From positions 31,239 through 95,238 of the forward strand of contig NZ_JOAP01000036.1 in assembly GCF_000720475.1 (NCBI RefSeq): DNA of 64,000 nucleotides, read 5' to 3'. A model generated the notes under the pieces. The model was not told the DNA's origin and searched no databases. It was given only the letters and a program-made list of their open reading frames with translations. Every line of letters begins with the position of its first letter. Positions within the stretch are counted from its first letter, which is position 1. The DNA comes from Streptomyces aureocirculatus. GTDB taxonomy: Bacteria; Actinomycetota; Actinomycetes; Streptomycetales; Streptomycetaceae. The translations under genes were made by a program, and so were the position numbers. Positions 55,994-64,000 of this stretch are shown piece after piece.

Positions 55994-57091
55994 ATGAACG
56001 CATTGACGCGCCGCGTCGGCATAGGCACCGTCACCGTTTCCATGGCGCTGGCCTTGGCCGCGTGCGGAGAGGCCGGAGACGGCGACGACAAGGGCAGCGA
56101 CGGTGACGGCAAGACCATCGGCCTGCTGCTGCCGGAGAACAAGACCACGCGTTACGAGACCTTCGACCGCCCCATCATGGAGTCGAAGATCAAGTCGCTG
56201 TGCGGCGACTGCGAGGTCAAGTACAACAACGCCGCGCAGGACATCGAGACGCAGAAGAAGCAGTTCGACGCGCTGATCACGCAGGGCGTCAAGGTGATCA
56301 TCCTGGACTCGGTGGACTACAAGTCCACCAAGGGCTGGGTCGAGCGCGCCGAGAAGGAAGGCGTGCAGGTCGTGGCGTACGACCGGCTCGCCGAGGGCCC
56401 GCTGGCGGCCTATGTCAGCTACGACAACGAGAAGATCGGCCGTCTCCAGGGCGGCGCCCTCGTCAAGGCGCTCGGCTCGAAGGCCAAGAGTGCCAACGTT
56501 GTCATGATCAACGGCTCGCCGACCGACCCGAACGCCCCCTTCTTCAAGAAGGGCGCCCACTCGGTGCTCGACAAGAACGTCAAGAAGATCGCGTACGAGC
56601 AGGACATCCCGGACTGGTCCCCGGACGAGGCCAACAAGAAGATGGCGACCGCCATCGACAAGCTCGGCAAGGACGGCATCGACGGCGTCTACTCCGCCAA
56701 CGACGGCATGGCGGGCGGCATCATCACCGCCCTCAAGCAGCGCGGCATCGACGTCCCCGTCGGCGGTCAGGACGCCGAACTCGCGGGCCTGCAGCGCCTG
56801 CTGAGCGGCGACCAGTCCTTCACGATCTACAAGCAGATCAAGCCGGAGGCCGAGACCACCGCCGAGATCGCGGTCCGCCTCCTCAAGGGCAAGAAGATCG
56901 ACGACCTCACCGACCGCAAGGTCGACTCGCTCAGCGGCGACTACAAGGGCATCCCCGCCAAGCTGTACGACGCGCAGGCGATCACCAAGGACGAGGTGGC
57001 CGACACCATCGTCAAGGACAAGGTGTACAAGGTCGGCGAGATCTGCACCAAGCAGTTCAAGAAGGCCTGCGACGAGGCCGGGATCAAGTAA
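55994..57091 (+). CDS. xylF: D-xylose ABC transporter, binding lipoprotein XylF
   Basis: A 365-residue periplasmic-binding-type (family 2/ribose-like) lipoprotein with lipobox LAAC (Cys24). It has the sugar-binding fold motif IGLLLPENKTTRYETFD, YDNEKIGRLQGGALV and GVYSANDGMAGGIITAL. xylG and xylH follow. ATG 55994 follows GGGAGGCACCCCCAA. Confidence 0.9.
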   Translation: MNALTRRVGIGTVTVSMALALAACGEAGDGDDKGSDGDGKTIGLLLPENKTTRYETFDRPIMESKIKSLCGDCEVKYNNAAQDIETQKKQFDALITQGVKVIILDSVDYKSTKGWVERAEKEGVQVVAYDRLAEGPLAAYVSYDNEKIGRLQGGALVKALGSKAKSANVVMINGSPTDPNAPFFKKGAHSVLDKNVKKIAYEQDIPDWSPDEANKKMATAIDKLGKDGIDGVYSANDGMAGGIITALKQRGIDVPVGGQDAELAGLQRLLSGDQSFTIYKQIKPEAETTAEIAVRLLKGKKIDDLTDRKVDSLSGDYKGIPAKLYDAQAITKDEVADTIVKDKVYKVGEICTKQFKKACDEAGIK

Positions 57092-57244
57092 CTCCCGGCA
57101 CCTGCCGGGGTGTTGTGCCCGCCCTTCCCAGGGTGTTGACGCGGCGCGAGTGCCGCGAGACACCTTCCCCAGCGGTCCGGTGCCCGCCGAGCCACATCCT
57201 GCCCCGCAGCCGGAGGGCGGGCACCGGCCACCTCGACCCGTCCC

Positions 57245-57319
57245 AGCTCTTCCCCTGCTCCCGCAGTTCTTCCCCTGCTCCCGGAGCTATTCCTCTGCTC
57301 CCGCAGCTCTTCACCATCC
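57245..57319. repeat. 20-bp tandem repeats between xylF and xylG
   Basis: Three 20-base units beginning AG(C/T)T(C/A)TTCC and ending CTGCTCCCG(C/G), plus a partial fourth, fill the 3' part of the 260-base gap between xylF and xylG, just before the xylG ribosome site. No gene is seen in the gap. Confidence 0.85.
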
Positions 57320-57351
57320 CCGCCGGCCAGGCGGCGAAGGAGATGATTCAC

Positions 57352-58143
57352 GTGTCCGCTACGCCCGTGCTGGCGTTGCGCGGGGTCTCCAAGCGATTCG
57401 GTGCCGTCCAGGCGCTCACGGACGTAGACCTCGAGATCCACACCGGTGAGGTGGTCGCCCTCGTCGGCGACAACGGCGCCGGCAAGTCCACCCTCGTCAA
57501 GACCATTTCCGGGGTCCACCCCATCGACGACGGCGCCATCGAGTGGGAGGGCACCAAGGTCGCCATCGGCCGGCCGCACGACGCCCAGAACCTCGGCGTC
57601 GCCACCGTCTACCAGGACCTCGCGCTCTGCGACAACCTCGACGTGGTCGCCAACCTCTTCCTCGGCAGCGAGCTGAAGAGCGCCGCCGTCCTCGACGAGA
57701 TCAAGATGGAGAAGCGCGCCCGGGAGCTCCTGGACACCCTGTCCATCCGCATCCCGAGCGTCCGCATCCCCGTCGCCGCGCTCTCCGGCGGCCAGCGGCA
57801 GGTCGTCGCCATCGCCCGCGCCCTGGTCGGCGACCCCAAGGTCGTCATCCTCGACGAGCCCACCGCCGCCCTCGGCGTCGAGCAGACCGCGCAGGTCCTC
57901 GACCTCGTGGAGCGGCTGCGTGAGCGCGGCCACGGCGTGATCCTCATCAGCCACAACATGGCCGACGTGCAGGCCGTCGCCGACCGGGTCGCGGTCCTTC
58001 GCCTCGGCCGCAACAACGGCGTCTTCGACGTCGCACAGACCTCGCCCGAGGAAGTCATCGCCGCGATCACCGGCGCCACGGACAACGCCGTCACCCGCCG
58101 CAGGGCGCGCACGGCCACGGCACTGAAGGAGGACGCGAAGTGA
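57352..58143 (+). CDS. xylG: Xylose ABC transporter ATPase XylG, single domain
   Basis: A 263-residue ABC ATPase: Walker A GDNGAGKST, Q loop YQDLALC, signature LSGGQRQ, Walker B VVILDEPTAALG and the switch His in ILISHNM. It has one ABC domain, unlike the two-domain XylG of E. coli (about 500 residues). The GTG at 57352 is chosen because AAGGAG lies 9 bases upstream; ATG 57343 directly abuts it. It overlaps xylH by GTGA. Confidence 0.88.
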   Translation: MSATPVLALRGVSKRFGAVQALTDVDLEIHTGEVVALVGDNGAGKSTLVKTISGVHPIDDGAIEWEGTKVAIGRPHDAQNLGVATVYQDLALCDNLDVVANLFLGSELKSAAVLDEIKMEKRARELLDTLSIRIPSVRIPVAALSGGQRQVVAIARALVGDPKVVILDEPTAALGVEQTAQVLDLVERLRERGHGVILISHNMADVQAVADRVAVLRLGRNNGVFDVAQTSPEEVIAAITGATDNAVTRRRARTATALKEDAK

Positions 58144-59456
58144 GCGACCTCGCCAAGACCCCCGAGCCCACGAAGGCCCGCGCGGCCTCGGGCTCCGCCG
58201 TGGACGCCGAGCCGTCCGCGGCCCCCGCGGCCGCCGTCGACCCGCGCCTGCTCGTGCGCGAGCAGGGCTTCGCCGGGTACTGGACGGAGTTCATCCGCAA
58301 GGTGCGCGGCGGTGAGCTCGGCTCGCTGCCCGTCGTCATCGGCCTGATCGTCATCGGTCTGGTCTTCCAGTTGCAGAACGACAAGTTCCTGTCCGCGAGC
58401 AGCCTCGCCAACATCGCGGTGTTCACCTCCGGCGTCGGCATCATGTCCGTCGGCATCGTCTTCGTGCTGCTGCTCGGTGAGATCGACCTGTCCGTCGGCT
58501 CCGTGGCGGGCGTCGGCGCCGCCGTCTGGGCGGTGCTCAGCGTCAACCACGGGTGGGGCGACTGGCTGTCGGTGTTCGTGGCGATCGCCTGCGGCACGGT
58601 GATCGGCGTCCTGCACGGCTTCTTCTTCGCCAAGATCGGCGTACCGGCCTTCGTGGTCACCCTGGCGGGCTTCCTCGGCTGGAGCGGTCTGCAGATCTGG
58701 ATGATGGGCAAGGAGGGCAGCATCAACACGCCCACCGGCTCTGTCGTGGAGGACCTGACCACGCACTTCTTCGCCGACAAGGCCGCCGCGTACGGGCTCG
58801 CGCTGGTCGCGGTGCTCGCCTACGCGGGCTCCCAGCTCCTGGACGCACGCCGCCGCAAGACCGCCGCGCTGCCCTCGCGCCCGCTCAGCGAGATCCTGCT
58901 GCGCACCGGTGTGCTCGCCGTCCTGGCCCTCGTCGTCGCGTACTTCCTGAACGAGCCCAAGGGCGCCCGCGGCCTGCCGCTCGCCCTGGTGCTCTTCCTG
59001 GCCGTCCTGGTGATCGCGGACTTCGTGGCCCGGCGTACCACCTTCGGCCGTCAGGTCTTCGCGGTCGGCGGCAACGCGGAGGCGGCCCGCCGCGCGGGCA
59101 TCAACGTCGACCGGGTGCGGATCACCGTGTTCGCGATCTCCGGCATGCTCGCGGCCTTCGGCGGGCTCTTCATCGCGAGCCTCTCCGGCGGCGCGACCAA
59201 GAGCCTCGGCAGCGGCAACACCCTGATGATCGTGATCGCGGCGGCCGTCATCGGCGGCACCAGCCTCTTCGGCGGCCGCGGCAAGATCTGGTCCGCCATG
59301 CTCGGCATGCTCGTGATCCAGTCGATCCAGCAGGGCCTGAACCTGGAAGGCATGGCCAGCGAGATCCAGTACATGATCACCGGCGCGGTGCTCCTCGCCG
59401 CCGTCGTGATCGACTCGGTCTCCCGGCGCACCCAGAAGTCCGCGGGCCGCGCCTGA
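58140..59456 (+). CDS. xylH: Xylose ABC transporter permease XylH
   Basis: A 438-residue permease of the ribose/xylose (RbsC/XylH) class with about 10-12 helices. Family marks include GEIDLSVGSVAGVGAAVWAV, GVPAFVVTLAGFLGWSGL and AVIGGTSLFGGRGKIWSAMLGMLV. It has an N-terminal cytoplasmic extension of about 55 residues rich in Ala and Pro. GTG start overlaps the xylG stop. Confidence 0.9.
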   Translation: MSDLAKTPEPTKARAASGSAVDAEPSAAPAAAVDPRLLVREQGFAGYWTEFIRKVRGGELGSLPVVIGLIVIGLVFQLQNDKFLSASSLANIAVFTSGVGIMSVGIVFVLLLGEIDLSVGSVAGVGAAVWAVLSVNHGWGDWLSVFVAIACGTVIGVLHGFFFAKIGVPAFVVTLAGFLGWSGLQIWMMGKEGSINTPTGSVVEDLTTHFFADKAAAYGLALVAVLAYAGSQLLDARRRKTAALPSRPLSEILLRTGVLAVLALVVAYFLNEPKGARGLPLALVLFLAVLVIADFVARRTTFGRQVFAVGGNAEAARRAGINVDRVRITVFAISGMLAAFGGLFIASLSGGATKSLGSGNTLMIVIAAAVIGGTSLFGGRGKIWSAMLGMLVIQSIQQGLNLEGMASEIQYMITGAVLLAAVVIDSVSRRTQKSAGRA

Positions 59457-59466
59457 TCCCGCAGGT

Positions 59467-59503
59467 CCGTGCCCGGTACCGGTGTCTCCGGTACCGGGCA
59501 CGG
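59467..59503 (+). terminator. 16-bp hairpin after xylH
   Basis: CCGTGCCCGGTACCGG pairs fully with CCGGTACCGGGCACGG around a TGTCT loop, 10 bases after the xylH stop. Confidence 0.9.
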
Positions 59504-59725
59504 CCATGTCCGCCCCCGGGCCGGGGATAGGAACATGCGTTCCCCTCGCGGTCGGGGTGTGCCCGGTCCGACAGGTCGTACCAGTCGATTTACGGCCGAT
59601 CGCGTGACGCGGGACTTCAGGGCCGGACTCCGCCGTCAGCGGCGGAACATTAGACTCGACAAGCCCGGCAATGCTCGAACAGCGCTACACGCTCAGCGCT
59701 ACCGCTCTACTGCAAGGAGGCACGG

Positions 59726-61654
59726 GTGCCGCTGCTGACCCGCATCACGGGACCGCGCGATCTGGACCCGCTCGGCCCGGAACAGCTCAACGAGCTGGCG
59801 ACCGAGATCCGCGGCTTCCTCGTCGACGCGGTCGCCAAGACCGGCGGCCACCTCGGCCCCAACCTCGGCGTCGTCGAGCTGACCATCGCCCTGCACCGCG
59901 TCTTCGAGTCGCCCAAGGACAAGGTCCTCTGGGACACCGGACACCAGGCCTACGTGCACAAGCTGCTCACCGGCCGCAAGGACTTCTCCGCGCTGCGCGC
60001 CAAGGGCGGCCTCTCCGGCTACCCCGCGCGCGCCGAGTCCGACCACGACGTGATCGAGAACAGCCACGCCTCCACGGTCCTCGGCTGGGCGGACGGCCTC
60101 GCCAAGGCGAACGAGGTGCGCGGCAAGGATGACCACGTCGTCGCCGTCATCGGCGACGGAGCGCTCACCGGCGGCATGGCATGGGAGGCCCTGAACAACA
60201 TCGCGGCCGCCAAGGACCGCCCCCTGGTCATCGTCGTCAACGACAACGAGCGGTCGTACGCCCCCACGATCGGCGGCCTCGCCAACCACCTCGCGACCCT
60301 GCGCACCACCGACGGCTACGAACGCTTCCTGGCCCGCGGCAAGGACCTCCTGGAACGCACCCCCGTCGTCGGCAGGCCGCTGTACGAGACGCTGCACGGC
60401 GCCAAGAAGGGCCTGAAGGACTTCATCGCGCCGCAGGGCATGTTCGAGGACCTCGGCCTGAAGTACGTCGGCCCGATCGACGGCCACGACATCGAGGCCC
60501 TGGAGTCCGCCCTGACGCGCGCCAAGCGCTTCGGCGGCCCGGTCATCGTGCACTGCATCACCGAGAAGGGCCGCGGTTACCAGCCCGCCGAGGAGGACGA
60601 GGCCGACCACTTCCACGGCATCGGCCCCATCCACCCCGACACCGGCCTGCCCATCGCCGCCGGCGGCATGGACTGGACCTCCGTCTTCGGTGAGGAGATG
60701 GTCAAGCTCGGCCGGGAGCGCGAGGACATCGTCGCGATCACCGCAGCGATGCTCCAGCCGGTCGGCCTGAAGAAGTTCGCCGACGAGTTCCCGGGCCGGG
60801 TCTACGACGTCGGCATCGCCGAGCAGCACGCCGCGGTCAGCGCCGCGGGTCTCGCCACCGGCGGCCTGCACCCCGTCTTCGCCGTGTACGCCACCTTCCT
60901 GAACCGCGCCTTCGACCAGCTCCTGATGGACGTGGCGCTGCACAAGTGCGGCGTCACCTTCGTCCTTGACCGGGCCGGTGTCACCGGCACGGACGGCGCC
61001 TCGCACAACGGCATGTGGGACATGTCGATCCTCCAGTGCGTGCCCACCCTGCGCATCGCCGCGCCCCGCGACGCCGACCAGGTACGCCTCCAGCTCCGCG
61101 AGGCCGTCGAGGTCGACGACGCGCCCACCGTCGTGCGCTACTCCAAGGGCGCCGTCGGCCCCGCGGTCAAGGCCGTCGCCAAGGTCGGCGGCATGGACGT
61201 GCTGCGCCGCGCCGACGCCGACAGGCCGGACGTGCTCCTGGTCTCCGTCGGCGCCCTCGCGCCGATGTGCCTGGAGATCGCCGCCCTGCTCGACAAGCAG
61301 GGCATCTCCACGACCGTCGTCGACCCCCGCTGGGTCAAGCCGGTCGACGAGGCGATGGCGCCCCTCGCCGAGCAGCACCGCGTCGTGGTCACCGTCGAGG
61401 ACAACTCCCGCGCGGGCGGCGTCGGCTCGGCCGTCGCCCAGGCCCTCAGGGACGCGGGCGTCGACGTGCCGCTGCGCGACTTCGGCATCCCGCCGCGCTT
61501 CCTGGACCACGCGTCGCGCAAGGAGGTCATGGCCGAGATCGGGCTCACCGCCCCCGACATCGCCCGGCAGGTGACCGGCCTGGTCGCGAAGCTGGACGGC
61601 CGCTTCGAGCGTGCGGGTGCGGGCGTGGACTCCGTGGAGCCCGCGCGCGACTGA
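59726..61654 (+). CDS. dxs: 1-Deoxy-D-xylulose-5-phosphate synthase
   Basis: A 642-residue thiamine-diphosphate enzyme making DXP from pyruvate and glyceraldehyde 3-phosphate, first step of the MEP isoprenoid pathway. Motifs: [17 protein letters not shown], the ThDP site [16 protein letters not shown], and the Glu of the ThDP cycle in [20 protein letters not shown] 59726 follows AAGGAGG. The nearby TAGACT (59651-59656) is a possible -10 but no -35 is clear. Confidence 0.95.
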   Translation: MPLLTRITGPRDLDPLGPEQLNELATEIRGFLVDAVAKTGGHLGPNLGVVELTIALHRVFESPKDKVLWDTGHQAYVHKLLTGRKDFSALRAKGGLSGYPARAESDHDVIENSHASTVLGWADGLAKANEVRGKDDHVVAVIGDGALTGGMAWEALNNIAAAKDRPLVIVVNDNERSYAPTIGGLANHLATLRTTDGYERFLARGKDLLERTPVVGRPLYETLHGAKKGLKDFIAPQGMFEDLGLKYVGPIDGHDIEALESALTRAKRFGGPVIVHCITEKGRGYQPAEEDEADHFHGIGPIHPDTGLPIAAGGMDWTSVFGEEMVKLGREREDIVAITAAMLQPVGLKKFADEFPGRVYDVGIAEQHAAVSAAGLATGGLHPVFAVYATFLNRAFDQLLMDVALHKCGVTFVLDRAGVTGTDGASHNGMWDMSILQCVPTLRIAAPRDADQVRLQLREAVEVDDAPTVVRYSKGAVGPAVKAVAKVGGMDVLRRADADRPDVLLVSVGALAPMCLEIAALLDKQGISTTVVDPRWVKPVDEAMAPLAEQHRVVVTVEDNSRAGGVGSAVAQALRDAGVDVPLRDFGIPPRFLDHASRKEVMAEIGLTAPDIARQVTGLVAKLDGRFERAGAGVDSVEPARD

Positions 61655-61664
61655 CGGCCGCTAC

Positions 61665-61780
61665 GGGGTCACGCACCGTATCCGGAACGGCCGGGGTCAC
61701 ACACCGATCCGGTAGCGACCCCGGGGTCACGCACCGATCCGGTAGCGACCCCGGGTTCACGCACCGTATCCGGATGGGCC
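61665..61780. repeat. Four tandem 28-30-bp repeats after dxs
   Basis: Units beginning GGG(G/T)TCAC(G/A)CACCG at 61665, 61693, 61723 and 61753. Units 2 and 3 are nearly identical over 30 bases. The last unit runs into the hairpin at 61772-61819. Confidence 0.85.
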
Positions 61781-61819
61781 GGTTCCGCCACCGTCAAGAG
61801 TGGTGAAACCGGCCCATCC
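61772..61819 (+). terminator. Long hairpin after dxs
   Basis: GGATGGGCCGGTT (61772-61784) pairs fully with AACCGGCCCATCC (61807-61819), and an inner CCAC/GTGG extends the stem. It separates dxs from the permease gene. Confidence 0.85.
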
Positions 61820-61900
61820 GCGTGAATCCGCCCGCGTCGGGGCATCACCTCTCCGCCCCCTCTCGATCATGTCGAGGACGACAAGCGTGGGAGGTACCCC

Positions 61901-63400
61901 GTGAGCAGCACCCTCTTCCGGACGAAGAAGGTCGAGCAGTCCATCCTCGACACCGAGGAGCCAGAGCACGCGCTCAAGAAGTCCTTGTCCGCGTTGGACC
62001 TGACCGTCTTCGGCGTCGGTGTCATCATCGGCACCGGCATCTTCGTCCTCACCGGCACGGTCGCCAAGAACAACGCGGGGCCCTCCGTCGCCCTGGCGTT
62101 CGTGGTCGCCGGGGTCGTCTGCGCGCTCGCCGCGCTCTGCTACGCCGAGTTCGCCTCCACGCTCCCGGTCGCCGGGTCCGCGTACACGTTCTCGTACGCG
62201 TCCCTCGGCGAACTGCCCGCCTGGATCATCGGCTGGGACCTCGTCCTGGAGTTCGCGCTCGGCACGGCGGTGGTCGCCGTCGGCTGGTCGGGGTACATCG
62301 CCTCGCTGCTCGACAACGCGGGCTGGCAACTGCCCGAGGTACTGAGCGGGCGGGACGGAGCCGACGGCTTCGGCTTCGACATCCTCGCCGCCGCCCTCGT
62401 CCTGGTCCTCACCGGCATCCTCGTCCTCGGCATGAAGCTGTCCGCGCGGATCACCTCGCTCGTCGTCGCGATCAAGGTGGTGGTCGTCCTCGTCGTGATC
62501 GTCGCGGGCGCCTTCTTCGTCAAGTCCGAGAACTACGACCCGTTCATCCCGAAGGCCCAGGAGGTGGAGGCGGGCGGCGGACTGCACTCACCGCTGATCC
62601 AACTGATGTTCGGCTGGGCGCCCGCCAACTTCGGCGTCATGGGCATCTTCACCGCCGCCTCCGTCGTCTTCTTCGCCTTCATCGGCTTCGACATCGTCGC
62701 CACCGCCGCCGAGGAGACCAAGAACCCGCAGCGGGACATGCCGCGCGGCATCCTCGGCTCGCTGCTCATCTGCACCACGCTCTACGTGGCCGTGTCGATC
62801 GTCGTCACCGGCATGCAGCACTACAGCAAGCTCTCCGTGGACGCCCCGCTCGCCGACGCGTTCAAGGCCACCGGGCACCCCTGGTACGCGGGCTTCATCA
62901 GCTTCGGCGCCGCCGTCGGCCTGACCACGGTCTGCATGATCCTGCTGCTCGGCCAGACCCGGGTGTTCTTCGCGATGAGCCGCGACGGACTGCTTCCGCG
63001 CTTCTTCTCCCGCGTCCACCCGCGCTTCAGGACCCCGCACCGGCCGACCATCCTCCTCGGTGTGATCATCGCGGTCGTGGCCGGGTTCACCCCGCTGAGC
63101 GAACTCGCCGAGCTGGTGAACATCGGCACCCTGTTCGCTTTCGTGATCGTCGCGCTCAGCGTGATCATCCTGCGCCGGACCCGGCCCGACCTGCCCCGCT
63201 CCTTCCGCACCCCCTTGGTCCCGCTCCTTCCGATCCTGTCCGTGTGCGCCTCGCTGTGGCTGATGCTCAACCTGCCCGCGGAGACCTGGATCCGCTTCGC
63301 CGGCTGGATGGCCGTGGGCGTCGTCGTGTACTTCCTCTACGGGCGCTCGCACAGCCTGCTCGGACGACAGCAGAAGACGACAACTCATCACGATGAGTGA
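61901..63400 (+). CDS. APC-family amino-acid permease
   Basis: A 499-residue cationic-amino-acid-transporter-type permease with about 12 helices: FGVGVIIGTGIFVLTG in helix 1 and FAFIGFDIVATAAEETKNPQ in helix 6, with a C-terminal YGRSHSLLG. It is a paralogue of the permease at 13258-14763. The GTG at 61901 follows GGGAGG. It has its own promoter region after the dxs terminator. Substrate not determined. Confidence 0.9.
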   Translation: MSSTLFRTKKVEQSILDTEEPEHALKKSLSALDLTVFGVGVIIGTGIFVLTGTVAKNNAGPSVALAFVVAGVVCALAALCYAEFASTLPVAGSAYTFSYASLGELPAWIIGWDLVLEFALGTAVVAVGWSGYIASLLDNAGWQLPEVLSGRDGADGFGFDILAAALVLVLTGILVLGMKLSARITSLVVAIKVVVVLVVIVAGAFFVKSENYDPFIPKAQEVEAGGGLHSPLIQLMFGWAPANFGVMGIFTAASVVFFAFIGFDIVATAAEETKNPQRDMPRGILGSLLICTTLYVAVSIVVTGMQHYSKLSVDAPLADAFKATGHPWYAGFISFGAAVGLTTVCMILLLGQTRVFFAMSRDGLLPRFFSRVHPRFRTPHRPTILLGVIIAVVAGFTPLSELAELVNIGTLFAFVIVALSVIILRRTRPDLPRSFRTPLVPLLPILSVCASLWLMLNLPAETWIRFAGWMAVGVVVYFLYGRSHSLLGRQQKTTTHHDE

Positions 63401-63442
63401 CCAATCTCCTTGACACTTCGGCCCCGTACGTTCCCTTTTGGC

Positions 63443-63496
63443 GGGACCTGCGGGACCTGCGGGACTTGCGGGACTTGCGGGACCTGCGGGACCTGC
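63443..63496. repeat. Six tandem 9-bp repeats before the GT39-like gene
   Basis: The unit GGGAC(C/T)TGC is repeated six times and then degrades. It ends 22 bases before the ATG of the next gene, so copy number could influence its 5' leader. Confidence 0.9.
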
Positions 63497-63518
63497 GGGG
63501 CCGGATAGCGTGCGGGCC

Positions 63519-64000
63519 ATGCTCGTCGAGCACCTTGTGCCACCACGCTCCGTAGCCACTGCGGTCACCCCCGGACAACGGACGTACTGGACCCGGCTGC
63601 TGCCCGCCCTCGCCCTGCTGGCCTGCGCCACCCGGCTGCCCTCCTTCGCCAGGCCGCTGTGGAACCCCGACGAGGGATTCCTCGCCGTTCAGGCACGGCT
63701 CCTCGCGGACGGGGGCGAGCTGTACGAGACGGTGGTCGACCGAACGTGGCGGCCTGCGCGTCCTCGGGGTTGAGACCGACGGAGAGCAGCAGGTACAGGA
63801 CACCGGCCGTGCGTCCCGCGCGGTCCCCCCCAGCGGCGGCGGGCCAGGGAGGCGAGCAGCGCGGCGGTGAGCAGGTGCGCCCCGGGGCTCGCCGGGACGG
63901 CGGTGGCGTGCGCGTTCCTGGCCAAGCAGACCGGGGGAGCGGTGCTTGTGCCGGTGGTGTGGCTGCTGTGGGGAGCGGGAGCGGGGGCGGGGGGTGCCGG
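63519..64000 (+). pseudogene. GT39-like membrane glycosyltransferase, disrupted and cut by window edge
   Basis: The frame from ATG 63519 reads as the N-terminus of an ArnT/PMT-like membrane glycosyltransferase (RLPSFARPLWNPDEGFLAVQ, then GGELYETVVDR) but breaks at about 63742 and stops at 63773. Homologous sequence resumes in plus orientation near 63890 (LAGTAVACAFLAKQTGGAVL). The block between reads correctly only on the minus strand (HLLTAALLASLARRRW and, after a shift in a run of seven G, AGVLYLLLSVGLNPEDAQA). So an internal segment of about 145 bases is inverted, with some coding sequence missing at each side. An assembly or sequencing error is an alternative. Confidence 0.7.

Noticed and set aside
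61757..62587. 276-codon minus-strand frame opposite the amino-acid permease
   Set aside because: It is the antisense shadow of a 12-helix transporter and is made of Asp/Glu/Gly/Arg filler.

Overview
The window looks like a chromosomal segment of a Streptomyces or a very close relative. GC is very high with strong third-position GC, many genes start with GTG, 4-base stop/start overlaps (ATGA, GTGA) are common, and the families are typical of the genus (SepF-like, WhiJ-type XRE plus DUF397, ROK regulator, F420-type oxidoreductase). From memory the backbone order matches the S. coelicolor stretch from about SCO5967 (sflB) through SCO5975-5976 (arginine deiminase and OTC), SCO5998-5999 (MurA2 and aconitase), SCO6005-6007 (ngcEFG), SCO6008 (rok7B7), SCO6009-6011 (xylFGH) to SCO6013 (dxs). 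That correspondence was not computed here. There are no rRNA or tRNA genes, insertion sequences or CRISPR arrays.

Layout. Positions 1-2432 hold a Cu+-ATPase cut by the left edge, its small His-rich partner, and divergent sflB. Positions 2660-6339 hold an ATP-binding protein, a MazG-like pyrophosphohydrolase, a Streptomyces-type hypothetical and an LLM oxidoreductase. Positions 6511-10607 hold the two-gene Hen1/Pnkp RNA-repair operon. Positions 10732-14763 hold arginine deiminase, ornithine carbamoyltransferase and a permease. Positions 15425-23489 hold an aryl-CoA catabolic cluster (enoyl-CoA hydratase, two-domain aminobenzoyl-CoA-type monooxygenase/reductase, PaaX-type regulator, aryl-CoA ligase, acyl-CoA dehydrogenase, RidA). 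Two of its promoters share an exact 12-base operator-like motif.

Positions 23503-27693 look acquired and are the most unusual part. A Nudix-type regulator (NrtR-like) is divergent from a three-gene operon encoding a four-helix membrane protein, a purine-nucleosidase-like enzyme and a second membrane protein. The C-terminus of the membrane protein and the N-terminus of the nucleosidase carry the same short Gly/Asn-rich motif, the layout expected of a paired recruitment or prion-like signalling motif. Two operator-like repeats 33 bp apart cover the operon promoter.

Positions 27814-32821 hold a divergent pair, an HTH-MurA fusion and aconitase, with similar ATCTC-N6-GAGAT palindromes on each side and an iron-box-like site before aconitase. 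Positions 32835-35466 hold a triplicated secreted protein and small genes. Positions 35591-41912 form a tightly packed six-gene operon: WhiJ-type regulator, DUF397 protein, then two tandem copies of a [small unknown protein plus HEAT-repeat protein] module. Positions 42026-50521 hold an anti-sigma-like ATPase, a GH92 mannosidase, a reductase behind a MerR-type promoter, and a coupled KAP NTPase/Hsp70-like pair.

Positions 51020-59456 are sugar uptake: ngcEFG behind a DasR-like site, the ROK regulator, and xylFGH. Then come dxs, an amino-acid permease, and a GT39-like membrane protein gene that appears broken by a small internal inversion. A recurring feature is short arrays of 15-30-base tandem repeats, each with its own unit, in the gaps between genes.
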